Positions 5,355 through 11,557 of a stretch of 11,557 nucleotides of DNA are shown piece after piece. Numbering within the stretch: the stretch's first letter is position 1; every line of letters begins with the position of its first letter. The DNA is from Thermoplasmata archaeon (lineage in GTDB: Archaea; Thermoplasmatota; Thermoplasmata; Thermoplasmatales; GCA-001856825). The stretch spans positions 1-11,557 of the forward strand of contig JAKBNO010000039.1 in the NCBI GenBank assembly GCA_021831005.1, written 5' to 3'. The notes beneath the pieces are model-generated. The model saw only the letters and a list, made by a program, of their open reading frames with translations, searched no databases and was not told where the DNA came from. The position numbers and the translations under genes were made by a program.

Positions 5355-5645
5355 AGTTTCACTACCACCTTATTTAACATACATATTTAACCATTTCTTA
5401 AGAGTGCATGCCGCTCAAATCCCATCAGTTTCATTGACCTGAAAGACCGCACTTTTGTTATACATCTTTAGGGATCGAGTTTGTACTACGAATTAAGATT
5501 TAAATTTGATATGACATTTGTCTGACATTTGAAGAAATCCGACACGGTGTTATACTTCATCGCCTTTTTTGTCTGTGTCTGTTAATCCTTTATTCCCAAC
5601 TTTAAAGTCAGTTAGCAAAATATATATATGTCGTCATACATATAG
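5355..5645. promoter_or_regulatory. Divergent control region between vat and ftsZ
   Basis: This 291-base stretch contains no convincing gene. Near the vat end are two TTAAATA elements on the minus strand (around 5371-5377 and 5383-5390). Near the ftsZ end are a perfect palindrome ACTTTAAAGT (5599-5608) and the TATA run described separately. In the middle, GATTTAAATTTG (5498-5509) is a further symmetric TATA-like element followed by two copies of TGACATTTG at 5512-5520 and 5523-5531, an 11-base period. A T-run (5563-5568) follows. The middle elements could be a second promoter with an operator, or simply A/T-rich spacer. Confidence 0.5.
5618..5629 (+). promoter_or_regulatory. TATA box of the ftsZ operon
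   Basis: AAATATATATAT ends 16 bases before the ATG at 5646 and 34 before the ATG at 5664. Initiation about 25 bases downstream falls at about 5648, which favours a short leader before the ATG at 5664 or a leaderless start near 5646. Confidence 0.6.
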
Positions 5646-6836
5646 ATGACAGAGGTAATACATATGCCTATGAAATCAATCATAAAGAGTGCACTCGGCG
5701 ACGATGGGAATTCTTTTAGCGATTCACCTACCACGACACCAGGTGTGGTTGGCATTCAAAGTCCTAGAGCTCCCCTCGCATCCCCCGACGACGAAGAGCT
5801 CGCAAAGATAGTAGAGCAGTTAAAGGTGGGAATAAAGATAGTTGGATGTGGTGGTGGAGGAACCAACACAATCAACAGATGCATGGAGGAAGGTGTATTT
5901 GGTGCAGAAATGATTGCAGCGAATACCGATGCAAAACATCTCCTGACAGTAAAGGCCCACAGGAAAGTACTGCTTGGTAAGAGAATTACAAGAGGTCTTG
6001 GTGCGGGAGCGCTTCCACAGGTCGGCGAAGAGGCAGCCAGGGAGGCGGAAGAAGATCTTCTAAATGCGCTGGGAAGAGTTGACATTGCATTCGTTACTGC
6101 GGGTATGGGCGGTGGGACTGGAACAGGTTCCGCTCCAATAGTGGCAGATATTGCGAAGAGACAAAAGGCGCTCGTGATAAGCGTAGTCACTTTGCCGTTC
6201 ACATCAGAAGGCAGGGTAAGGATGGAGAATGCACTGTTCGGGCTCGAGAAGCAGAGAAGAAACTCCGATACAACGATCGTAATCCCCAATGACAAACTCT
6301 TGCAGCTCGTTCCTAGATTGCCATTGGATCAGGCTTTCAAGGTCGCAGATGGAATTCTGATGGAAGCACTCAAGGGACTCACTGAAATTATAACCAAACC
6401 AGGGCTTGTAAATCTGGATTATGCAGATATCAAAACAATCATGGCCGGAGGCGGCGTTGCAATGATTGGTATAGGCGAGTCAGAAGGAACAGGTCAGAAC
6501 AAGATTGAACAAGCAGTTCAGGAAGCAATCGCTTCTCCGTTGATAGAGGCAGATATATCCGAGGCTAAGGGGGCACTCATAAGAGTAGTAGGCGATGACC
6601 AGATGTCCGTCGCAGAGGCGGAAGGAGCCGTAAGACTGGTCCAGCAGAAAGTAAGCCCCAACGCGAGAATAATATGGGGAGCATCCATCGACCCGACTCT
6701 CAAGGGAGCAATAAGGGTGCTGGTGGTGCTGACAGGTGTCAAGTCTCCATACATGTTGGGTACGAAGGGAGAAATGAGTGCAATAGCAAAAGCAGCGGGA
6801 GCGAAAGGTTTAGACTGGAATGTAGATTCGGTTTAG
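5646..6836 (+). CDS. ftsZ: Cell-division GTPase FtsZ
   Basis: This 396-residue protein is a complete FtsZ, the tubulin-like GTPase that polymerises into the division ring at mid-cell. The GTP-binding core starts near residue 60 with 'KIVGCGGGGTNTINR' (64-78). The tubulin signature GGGTGTGS is at 155-162. The T7 synergy loop NLDYAD (256-261) contains the aspartates that complete the GTPase site of the neighbouring subunit. The second domain ends with 'IRVLVVLTGVKSPYMLG' (356-372). A polar N-terminal extension of about 55 residues precedes the core and there is almost no C-terminal tail. I cannot decide by eye between archaeal FtsZ1 and FtsZ2. The first ATG (5646) lies close to the TATA box, but GAGGT (5652-5656) stands seven bases before an in-frame ATG at 5664, which may be the true start. 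The nucleotidyltransferase gene follows after 7 bases, so they form an operon. Confidence 0.95.
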   Translation: MTEVIHMPMKSIIKSALGDDGNSFSDSPTTTPGVVGIQSPRAPLASPDDEELAKIVEQLKVGIKIVGCGGGGTNTINRCMEEGVFGAEMIAANTDAKHLLTVKAHRKVLLGKRITRGLGAGALPQVGEEAAREAEEDLLNALGRVDIAFVTAGMGGGTGTGSAPIVADIAKRQKALVISVVTLPFTSEGRVRMENALFGLEKQRRNSDTTIVIPNDKLLQLVPRLPLDQAFKVADGILMEALKGLTEIITKPGLVNLDYADIKTIMAGGGVAMIGIGESEGTGQNKIEQAVQEAIASPLIEADISEAKGALIRVVGDDQMSVAEAEGAVRLVQQKVSPNARIIWGASIDPTLKGAIRVLVVLTGVKSPYMLGTKGEMSAIAKAAGAKGLDWNVDSV

Positions 6837-6843
6837 ATCGAAC

Positions 6844-7872
6844 TTGAAGTCCATAATAATGGCTGGGGGCCTGGGAACCAGGCTCCGGCCAGTGACTGAT
6901 GACATACCCAAGTCGTTAATTCCGGTAGCGGGCAAGCCCGTTGTATATTATTTAATGGATGCATTTTCCAAAGTTTCAAACGATTACATTTTCACTGTCA
7001 GTTACAGATACGAGAAGGTCATAGATCTCTTCTCAGGGCCGAAGGTGAAGGGGAAGAGCATACTCTTTTCTGTTGAAAAAGAACCATTGGGCACTGCAGG
7101 AGGGTTGAAAAAAGTGGAGAAATTTGTTGAAGAAACCTTCGTGGTCGGGAACGCCGATACGATCTTTCAACAGGATGTCAGAGGTCTCGTCAATTTTCAC
7201 AAGAAAAACAAGAATTCTGTCACCTTGGGTCTAACTCCGGTGGAGGATCCATCTGAATTCGGAGTTGCCAAAGTAAAGAGTGGCAGAATCGTGGAATTCC
7301 AGGAAAAACCAAAGGTGAACGCGATTTCAAATCTTGCAAACGTTGGGGTCTATGTAATGGAACCAGAAGTCTTTGACTACATCGAAAAGGGAAAGGTTGT
7401 GGACGTAGCGAAGGAACTGCTGCCTTCGCTGAAGAGGGACGGGAAACCCATTGGAGGTTTCAGGATGAAAGGGACGTGGATAGACATAGGACGGCCGAGG
7501 GACCTGATAAGGGCCAACCTCTTTCTGTCTGGAAAGGCAACGAAAAAGTTCAAAGGCTCGAAGCTGTCGGGGAAAGTTTACCTCGGAAAGAACGTGAAAG
7601 TGGGGAAGAACTGCGTCCTCGAAAATGTTGCACTCTATGACGGAACCACTATAGCTGATAATGTTCACTTGAAGAATTCTGTCGTTTATGATAATTCAAC
7701 GGTGGGAAGTGGAAGCACAATCGAAGATTCCATCCTCTCGTTCGGCTCGGAATTGAGCGACGGAGTGATAATATCTGATTCTGTGATCGGCGGCGGCATC
7801 CTCCTCCGGAAGGGAGGAAAAATTGAGGGTACCGTTGTGTCACTTGGTGAGGATAATCCAGGAAATAATTAG
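6844..7872 (+). CDS. Sugar-1-phosphate nucleotidyltransferase with left-handed beta-helix
   Basis: This 342-residue enzyme belongs to the family that joins a sugar-1-phosphate to an NTP to give a nucleotide sugar and pyrophosphate, as in mannose-1-phosphate guanylyltransferase and glucose-1-phosphate thymidylyltransferase. The nucleotide-binding signature GGLGTRLRP is at 8-16, followed by PKSLIPV (22-28). 'PLGTAGGL' (81-88) binds the base and EKPK (154-157) is the sugar-site motif. Metal-binding 'VGNAD' (101-105) replaces the usual GD. From about residue 240, hexapeptide repeats (for example 'VYLGKNVKVGKNCVLENVALYDG') form a left-handed beta-helix that usually drives oligomerisation. The start is TTG at 6844, which gives the canonical MKSIIMAGG N-terminus; no ATG or clear ribosome site is nearby. 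Seven bases separate it from ftsZ. Product sugar and base are not readable. Its 3' end overlaps the DUF131 gene by 33 bases. Confidence 0.9.
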   Translation: MKSIIMAGGLGTRLRPVTDDIPKSLIPVAGKPVVYYLMDAFSKVSNDYIFTVSYRYEKVIDLFSGPKVKGKSILFSVEKEPLGTAGGLKKVEKFVEETFVVGNADTIFQQDVRGLVNFHKKNKNSVTLGLTPVEDPSEFGVAKVKSGRIVEFQEKPKVNAISNLANVGVYVMEPEVFDYIEKGKVVDVAKELLPSLKRDGKPIGGFRMKGTWIDIGRPRDLIRANLFLSGKATKKFKGSKLSGKVYLGKNVKVGKNCVLENVALYDGTTIADNVHLKNSVVYDNSTVGSGSTIEDSILSFGSELSDGVIISDSVIGGGILLRKGGKIEGTVVSLGEDNPGNN

Positions 7873-8253
7873 TGCAAGCATAATTACAGCAAGTGCAATC
7901 AGGACCCTCCCACTCATTCCCTTACCGAACAGTATAGGAATTGGTCCAATCATTACAAAACCGCCGATCTTGGATTCTCTTTGCGTCTTAGGTTTCGAAG
8001 TTTCTGCCATATTTCCGTGATATTGGTAAGGTCGATCTCCACTGTTCTCTTTTAATGAAATCAGTACCGGAATCAGGAAGAAAAGGAGCGGTGCAAATGA
8101 AATCGGACTGGAAGAAACAAATACCGGTACGAAGAGGACAAAAAAGACCCTAACGTAACCATGGTATGCAAGCAGTGATTCCGATCCAATGAACAGAACG
8201 GTTGCTATCAGGAACCAGATGAATGGTCTCAAATTTCTCCGACACTGAAACAA
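7840..8253 (-). CDS. DUF131-type membrane protein
   Basis: This 137-residue membrane protein carries the DUF131 signature 'IGGFVMIGPIPILFG' (residues 96-110), followed by a membrane segment (about 115-135). DUF131 is a small archaeal family of unknown function. The N-terminal half adds about three further hydrophobic segments (11-24, 34-48, 50-66) and a charged loop (67-95), so it is longer than typical members. The frame opens with TTG at 8253, but a second TTG at 8232 is preceded by GGAG four bases upstream and gives MRPFIWFLIATVLF, a more natural membrane N-terminus. I consider 8232 the likelier start. It lies downstream of the coiled-coil gene on the same strand (84 bases apart) and may share its transcript. 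Its last 33 bases overlap the convergent nucleotidyltransferase gene. Confidence 0.75.
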   Translation of the reverse strand: MFQCRRNLRPFIWFLIATVLFIGSESLLAYHGYVRVFFVLFVPVFVSSSPISFAPLLFFLIPVLISLKENSGDRPYQYHGNMAETSKPKTQRESKIGGFVMIGPIPILFGKGMSGRVLIALAVIMLALIISWIILTK

Positions 8254-8336
8254 ATTTCTGTTTTAGAACTTTTCCAGTCTAGATGGTTAAGCTTGAATGC
8301 TTATGGCCAATTCCAGAGGGTAAATTCGTAAAATCT

Positions 8337-9227
8337 TTAGAGGAATCCTGCTTTTTGAAGTATCAGGATATCCTCCGTAGAAAGTGAAACTCCTGTCTTG
8401 AACTTCTCATATATCTCCTCTGCTTTTGCCTTGGCTTCATTTTCCCTTCCCTTTCTCTTTTCCTTGGACTGTCTCTGCTTGAGAGCAAGAATCAGTTTTT
8501 CATATTCCCTGATGGTGTTGAAGAGTTCATCCAGCTTTTGGTTTTCCTTGAAAAGTTCCGCCTGTACTTGGAGGTACTTCTCGTGAATCTCGTCCGCTTT
8601 TCCCTTCGTCTCGATCATTTCTTCGTAGATCTTGTTCTGGTTGTCCCTCAGAGTAATGACTTCCTTTACTGTGGCCTGATATTCGTCCTGAGTCTTCTTT
8701 ATCTCGTCCTTGTTAGTCTTGATTTCTTCGTCCAACTTCTTGTAGCTCGCATCGTCAAGGGCTATCTTCTCCGACTCTTTCTCATAATCCTTGACAGTCT
8801 TGTCCATACCCCTTATCCTCTTTACAATCTCTTCTTCTTCTTTCTTGTTATAGACTCCGGTCATCTGTCTTCTGATAAGGTCATCCTTCTCTTTCTTCAT
8901 CTTCCTGAGGTCAATCTGCTTTCCCTTATCCCTCAGTATGGAGGAACGGAGCGATCGCCGCTCATTAATCTCCTTTCTGAACTCGTTAGAAAGTTTATCT
9001 TTCTTTACCTTGAGGTCTGCAGCTTTGTTGGAGAGTTCGTCTTTCGAACTCTTCATCTCTCTGAGAGACTTTATGAGCTCCTTAACTTTGTTGTTAAGCA
9101 CGTCTCTCTCGTCAGCAAATCTATCCATTTCTTCTCGGAGGTCATCCCTCCTTTTTCTACTTTCATCAAGGTCCTTTTTAATACCCAACCTCTTATTTTC
9201 TAATTCCGTAAGCGAGTCAATCATCAT
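8337..9227 (-). CDS. COG1340-type archaeal coiled-coil protein
   Basis: This complete 296-residue protein is almost entirely long helix: residues 1-250 are dense in Glu, Lys, Arg, Asp and Leu in heptad-like spacing, with no membrane segment or signal peptide. The last 30 residues, 'AEEIYEKFKTGVSLSTEDILILQKAGFL', match the short conserved tail of the archaeal coiled-coil family COG1340 (pattern 'IYEKFKxGxxLoTEDhhhLQ'), whose function is unknown. A slightly basic mid region (KMKKEKDDLIRRQMTG) may be a break or hinge. Two ATGs stand in tandem at the start: GAGG (9231-9234) is better spaced for the second (9224). TATA-like GTTAAATT on the minus strand lies near 9258-9268. The gene may be co-transcribed with the DUF131 gene downstream. 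Confidence 0.82.
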   Translation of the reverse strand: MMIDSLTELENKRLGIKKDLDESRKRRDDLREEMDRFADERDVLNNKVKELIKSLREMKSSKDELSNKAADLKVKKDKLSNEFRKEINERRSLRSSILRDKGKQIDLRKMKKEKDDLIRRQMTGVYNKKEEEEIVKRIRGMDKTVKDYEKESEKIALDDASYKKLDEEIKTNKDEIKKTQDEYQATVKEVITLRDNQNKIYEEMIETKGKADEIHEKYLQVQAELFKENQKLDELFNTIREYEKLILALKQRQSKEKRKGRENEAKAKAEEIYEKFKTGVSLSTEDILILQKAGFL

Positions 9228-9382
9228 AAACCTCAGGCGAGGCTAATTTGTTTCGAAAATTTAACTTTTGTGCGGAATTTGGCTTGTGAAAGTGGACTAA
9301 GCACCTAATAAAATGGCTCAAAATATGATCCGATGTCTTGCTTTAGACGATTTTTGATTTAATGTCACAGGTTTCGTCAGGA

Positions 9383-9390
9383 TTTTAATA
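9383..9390 (+). promoter_or_regulatory. TATA box for the zinc-ribbon gene
   Basis: TTTTAATA ends 22 bases before the ATG at 9412, a spacing that implies a leaderless message. No ribosome-binding site precedes the ATG, in agreement. Confidence 0.55.
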
Positions 9391-9411
9391 CTCTCCCAAA
9401 CTGCTGATGTT

Positions 9412-9588
9412 ATGAAACACGAAGTATGCCCTCAATGTGGGTCAGAACACATAGATCACGATACTGGATACATTACCGGGAAGTACAAGTGTCTGGATTG
9501 TGAATATATAGGTAGCGTGATTTTTGAGTTTGATGATAAGAACTATGAAAGGTTCTTGAAAGAATTGAAAGGTAAAGACGATGGATGA
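9412..9588 (+). CDS. 58-residue zinc-ribbon protein
   Basis: ATG at 9412 opens a 58-codon frame ending in TGA at 9586-9588. It encodes a single zinc ribbon: CPQCG supplies Cys6 and Cys9, and CLDC supplies Cys27 and Cys30, with 17 residues between the two pairs and a Gly/Tyr-rich beta hairpin in the middle (GYITGKYKCLDCEYIG). The tail is short and mixed in charge (FDDKNYERFLKELKGKDDG). Proteins of this size are frequent in archaea as structural Zn domains in transcription or RNA-related assemblies, but no specific role follows from the sequence. Four paired cysteines in a clean frame together with a TATA box at leaderless spacing make a chance ORF unlikely. Confidence 0.78.
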   Translation: MKHEVCPQCGSEHIDHDTGYITGKYKCLDCEYIGSVIFEFDDKNYERFLKELKGKDDG

Positions 9589-9691
9589 GTCTCTTATTTT
9601 ACTGGCGAAATACCTGGCAAGGTCTCACTTTATGGGTCAAACTTAAGTCTTATTTCCGGCTAACGTATATCCTAGAAAAGGTGGACAGAGA

Positions 9692-10369
9692 ATGACGGAA
9701 CTAAGTTCGTCATGGAAAACAAGGGGTATCGCCATTGGAATTGGTATAGTATTCATGGTACTTGCCCTGATACTACAATCCATCACACAAGCAATTCCCT
9801 CTTTACTCATAATATTCAAGTACGGAACAAGTAGCGGAACCGTGGCATTAGGGAATTTCGAACTCTCAAATCCCATAATATGGGCACTTTTCATAGGTGG
9901 AACAGCTGCGGTTTACCAAGAGTCGTTCAAGTACTTCTCCGTCAACACTCAGAGCAAATATTTTGCCATTTGGATTGGGCTTGGATTTGCCTTTGTAGAC
10001 GTTGGGGTCATTTTATTTGATTTGTTATTCTATAGGCGAGCAGGAATTCAGAAAACCGTACTGGTTCTATCGATGCTAAACGTCGTTTCATCACTCCTAT
10101 TTCATCCAGGGACTGCCCTAATACTCAAGTATGGTAGAACGATCGAGAGAGGATTTTATTTCTTGTTATTCACGATTCTGCTTCATGGAATAGAGGATGG
10201 TGGATTGGTGTTTACAGATCTATACGTACTTGTCCACCGAAGTGCGTATGAAAAAGCGATTATCATTTTTTGGGTTGTGGCAATGGTGGTTTCAATAACG
10301 GCGTTTGTACTCGGAATGTTCTTCAGGAGAAGCCTCTATGCAAGAGAAATGGACGAACACCACATTTAG
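9692..10369 (+). CDS. Multi-pass membrane protein, resembles YhfC-type intramembrane protease
   Basis: This complete 225-residue protein has about six to seven membrane segments (roughly 12-32, 34-43, 61-75, 91-112, 121-143, 155-176, 190-211). Its spacing of polar residues inside membranes recalls YhfC family proteins (PF10086), putative glutamic intramembrane proteases related to CPBP and PrsW: 'YQESFKYFSV' (75-83) where the family has E-E-x-x-R/K, 'GLGFAFVDVG' (97-105), 'LLFHPGTALIL' (135-145) with His138, and 'LLHGIEDGG' (164-171) with His165 and Asp169. The first glutamate of the EE pair is Gln76 here, and the usual Glu after GxGxG is Asp103, so activity is uncertain. AGGTGG (9679-9684) lies seven bases before the ATG. 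The assignment is by motif layout from memory, not by search. Confidence 0.6.
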   Translation: MTELSSSWKTRGIAIGIGIVFMVLALILQSITQAIPSLLIIFKYGTSSGTVALGNFELSNPIIWALFIGGTAAVYQESFKYFSVNTQSKYFAIWIGLGFAFVDVGVILFDLLFYRRAGIQKTVLVLSMLNVVSSLLFHPGTALILKYGRTIERGFYFLLFTILLHGIEDGGLVFTDLYVLVHRSAYEKAIIIFWVVAMVVSITAFVLGMFFRRSLYAREMDEHHI

Positions 10370-10433
10370 AAGCAGTATGCAACCTCCATGCTGGCCCAGA
10401 AGCTACGGATTCAAACAAGATATGAGGAATTAT

Positions 10434-10442
10434 TTTTATAAT
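10434..10442 (+). promoter_or_regulatory. TATA box for the gene at 10486
   Basis: TTTTATAAT is a good archaeal TATA box 43 bases before the GTG at 10486. Transcription would start about 10462-10468, inside the inverted repeat at 10461-10480. Confidence 0.55.
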
Positions 10443-10460
10443 CAAACTTGCTTCTAATCC

Positions 10461-10480
10461 TGTACACAGATTTGTGTGCA
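10461..10480. repeat. Inverted repeat over the probable transcription start
   Basis: TGTACACA (10461-10468) and TGTGTGCA (10473-10480) are complementary with one G-U wobble around a GATT centre. The element ends five bases before the GTG start at 10486. It could be an operator blocking initiation, or a leader hairpin if transcription starts upstream of it. Confidence 0.5.
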
Positions 10481-10485
10481 GCTGA

Positions 10486-10983
10486 GTGAATAGATTGCCA
10501 TTTACTTCAAACAAAGAAGAACGCATTCGTCAACTGGAAGGGCAGCTATCCAACATGAAGATGAGTAGTTCGTACGGCAGTAACTGCGAAGGAATAGCTA
10601 GAATACAGCTGCAGCTAATACAGCTATATGCCGATGTTGGGAACAAGATGATCTCCGACCAGATGCTCCGAGATGCTCAGAAAACGCTTCAAGATCCTTT
10701 GTGCCAGAAGACTAAAGTTACGGATCAAATGATGAGAAGTGTTGAGTATTACCAGAGTCATCCAGGGATGCTCCATATGCAGTCGATGCCTGCTATTTAC
10801 AGATATCTTTCATTGATTGTGCTGCTTGTAGGATACGGAGGCCTGTACCTTCTGTATTACATGTTTCGTTCCTTCTTTGTCTACAACGATTTCCTTGCCG
10901 GAATTCTGGTCGTTTTCATACTCAGCATTGGAATCAACTTTTTGATAAGAAATCGATACATGAAGAGGGCCGCCAGTCAATGA
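10486..10983 (+). CDS. Two-pass membrane protein with helical cytoplasmic domain, unknown function
   Basis: I do not recognise this complete 165-residue protein. Residues 9-26 form a charged helix with coiled-coil character (NKEERIRQLEGQLSNMKM). Residues 35-92 are helical and amphipathic (CEGIARIQLQLIQLYADVGNKMISDQMLRDAQKTL), reminiscent of a short TPR-like hairpin pair. Two membrane segments follow at about 107-127 and 136-154, and the protein ends with a basic tail (RNRYMKRAASQ). The positive-inside rule suggests that the helical domain and tail are cytoplasmic. The start codon is GTG at 10486. There is a good TATA box upstream but no clear ribosome-binding site. A 20-base inverted repeat lies immediately before the start codon. 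It follows the YhfC-like gene on the same strand with 116 bases between and its own promoter. Confidence 0.65.
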   Translation: MNRLPFTSNKEERIRQLEGQLSNMKMSSSYGSNCEGIARIQLQLIQLYADVGNKMISDQMLRDAQKTLQDPLCQKTKVTDQMMRSVEYYQSHPGMLHMQSMPAIYRYLSLIVLLVGYGGLYLLYYMFRSFFVYNDFLAGILVVFILSIGINFLIRNRYMKRAASQ

Positions 10984-11055
10984 AAATTGAAGCCTAGATG
11001 GCCGAAAGGACTGTCACAATTCATTCATTGATTACAAAGATAAGCCGCTCATTGG

Positions 11056-11557
11056 TTAGACTGGAATTGATTTACCCGTACAAGCAGATTCCTGTGAATA
11101 GAGGTGCATTTTTGTCGATAAGAGCGCTTCTTCAGGACCAGCGATTTTCTCGCATCGACCAACGAAATCTTTCACTTCTTCCGCATACATATCGACCTTT
11201 CCGTCATACTCACCCAAGAGTTTGTTGTTGACAAACAGTTTTGAGGAGACGGTGGTAGAGAAAAAATTGGTCACAGTAATGCTACCCTCATTCCCGAATA
11301 TTACGAGATCGTTTGAATCTGAAGATATCAGTCTTGAACTGAGAGAGGTAGCTATGACACCATTCCTAAAATCAAAGGTTGAGTGCATCGTGTCTTCCAC
11401 AACTGAGCACTTTGGAAAATTGAATGCTTTAACAGATTCCACTTCCTTTCCGAACAGGTTAACGAAGCTATCGAATACGTGGACTCCTATTCCCACCACA
11501 GACCCACCTCCAGCCATTTCAGGTTTTCCCCTCCATATTGTCGTGTTATATTGGGAG
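11056..11557 (-). CDS. Gfo/Idh/MocA-type oxidoreductase, C-terminal part
   Basis: The frame is open on the minus strand from the right window edge (11557) to TAA at 11056-11058, giving the last 166 residues of a protein. It belongs to the Gfo/Idh/MocA family, NAD(P)-dependent dehydrogenases acting on sugars, inositol and related compounds. The visible part is the alpha/beta C-terminal domain: 'WRGKPEMAGGGSVVGIGVHVFDSF' contains the family pattern G-G-G-x-x-x-x-x-G-x-H-x-x-D, with the histidine and aspartate next to the active site. It closes with 'HLYSQESACTGKSIPV', matching the usual '...S...GK.V.V' ending. The N-terminal Rossmann domain lies outside the window. The ATG at 11517 is internal, not the start. 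Substrate unknown. A link to the nucleotidyltransferase through sugar metabolism is possible but nothing here shows it. Confidence 0.8.
   Translation of the reverse strand, partial: SQYNTTIWRGKPEMAGGGSVVGIGVHVFDSFVNLFGKEVESVKAFNFPKCSVVEDTMHSTFDFRNGVIATSLSSRLISSDSNDLVIFGNEGSITVTNFFSTTVSSKLFVNNKLLGEYDGKVDMYAEEVKDFVGRCEKIAGPEEALLSTKMHLYSQESACTGKSIPV

Noticed and set aside
5530..5570. Possible short RNA between the TATA-like element at 5498 and the T-run at 5563
   Set aside because: Only about 35 bases would be transcribed and no stable fold is visible. It is kept only as a regulatory candidate.
5756..6295. Minus-strand open frame of 179 codons opposite ftsZ
   Set aside because: Its Pro/Ser/Ala-rich content mirrors the glycine-rich FtsZ core on the other strand. 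No start signal is present.
8538..9203. Long open frame (221 codons) on the plus strand opposite the coiled-coil gene
   Set aside because: Its Leu/Phe/Val/Ser-rich composition is what antisense reading of a Lys/Glu-rich coiled coil gives. The minus-strand protein has a recognisable conserved tail and a ribosome-binding site, and the plus-strand frame has neither.
10998..11231. 77-codon plus-strand frame after the two-pass membrane protein
   Set aside because: Most of it is antisense to the C-terminal part of the Gfo/Idh/MocA gene, which has clear family motifs.
1..11557. Search for CRISPR repeats, insertion-sequence ends, attachment sites and rRNA
   Set aside because: No regularly spaced repeat, transposase frame, terminal inverted repeat, tRNA-derived duplication or rRNA-like stretch was seen by reading.

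Overview
The window is ordinary chromosomal DNA of an archaeon, most likely a euryarchaeote of the Thermoplasmata type. The evidence is a full-length VAT/CDC48-type ATPase, FtsZ, a CCA-anticodon tRNA-Trp whose intron is a box C/D guide RNA, the archaeal/eukaryotic ribosomal protein eL41, the archaeal families DUF131 and COG1340, and TATA-type promoters lying 20-30 bases before start codons (leaderless or short-leader transcripts). The exact lineage cannot be fixed by reading alone. No transposon, CRISPR array, rRNA or phage gene was seen, and no obvious defence island.

Layout. 1-50: possible 5' tip of a minus-strand gene. 111-809: a DUF302 gene and a small hydrophobic protein, both minus. 1051-1278: a small acidic protein (+). 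1280-1808: a winged-helix regulator (-) divergent from a 46-residue basic microprotein (+); they share a control region with a spaced direct repeat. 1950-2459: a P-loop kinase-like gene (-). 2530-2779: tRNA-Trp with intron, directly behind the ribosomal protein eL41 gene, both minus and only 3 bases apart. 2888-5354: VAT ATPase followed by a PRC-barrel protein in one minus-strand operon. 5646-7872: ftsZ and a sugar-phosphate nucleotidyltransferase in one plus-strand operon. 7840-9227: a DUF131-like membrane protein and a COG1340 coiled-coil protein, both minus. 9412-9588: a 58-residue zinc-ribbon protein (+). 9692-10983: two membrane proteins (+). 11056-11557: the C-terminal part of a Gfo/Idh/MocA oxidoreductase (-), cut by the window edge.

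Functionally the core is housekeeping: protein unfolding and quality control (VAT), cell division (FtsZ), nucleotide-sugar supply for envelope glycans (nucleotidyltransferase), and translation (eL41, tRNA-Trp). The most informative element is the tRNA-Trp intron. It folds as a complete C/D sRNA with two 12-nt guides whose N+5 positions fall on C34 and C39 of its own tRNA, and a compensatory U-A exchange in the C/D kink-turn explains its odd box sequences. Three genes of fewer than 60 codons (eL41, the basic microprotein, the zinc ribbon) are supported by promoter, ribosome-binding or motif evidence and are easily missed by gene callers.
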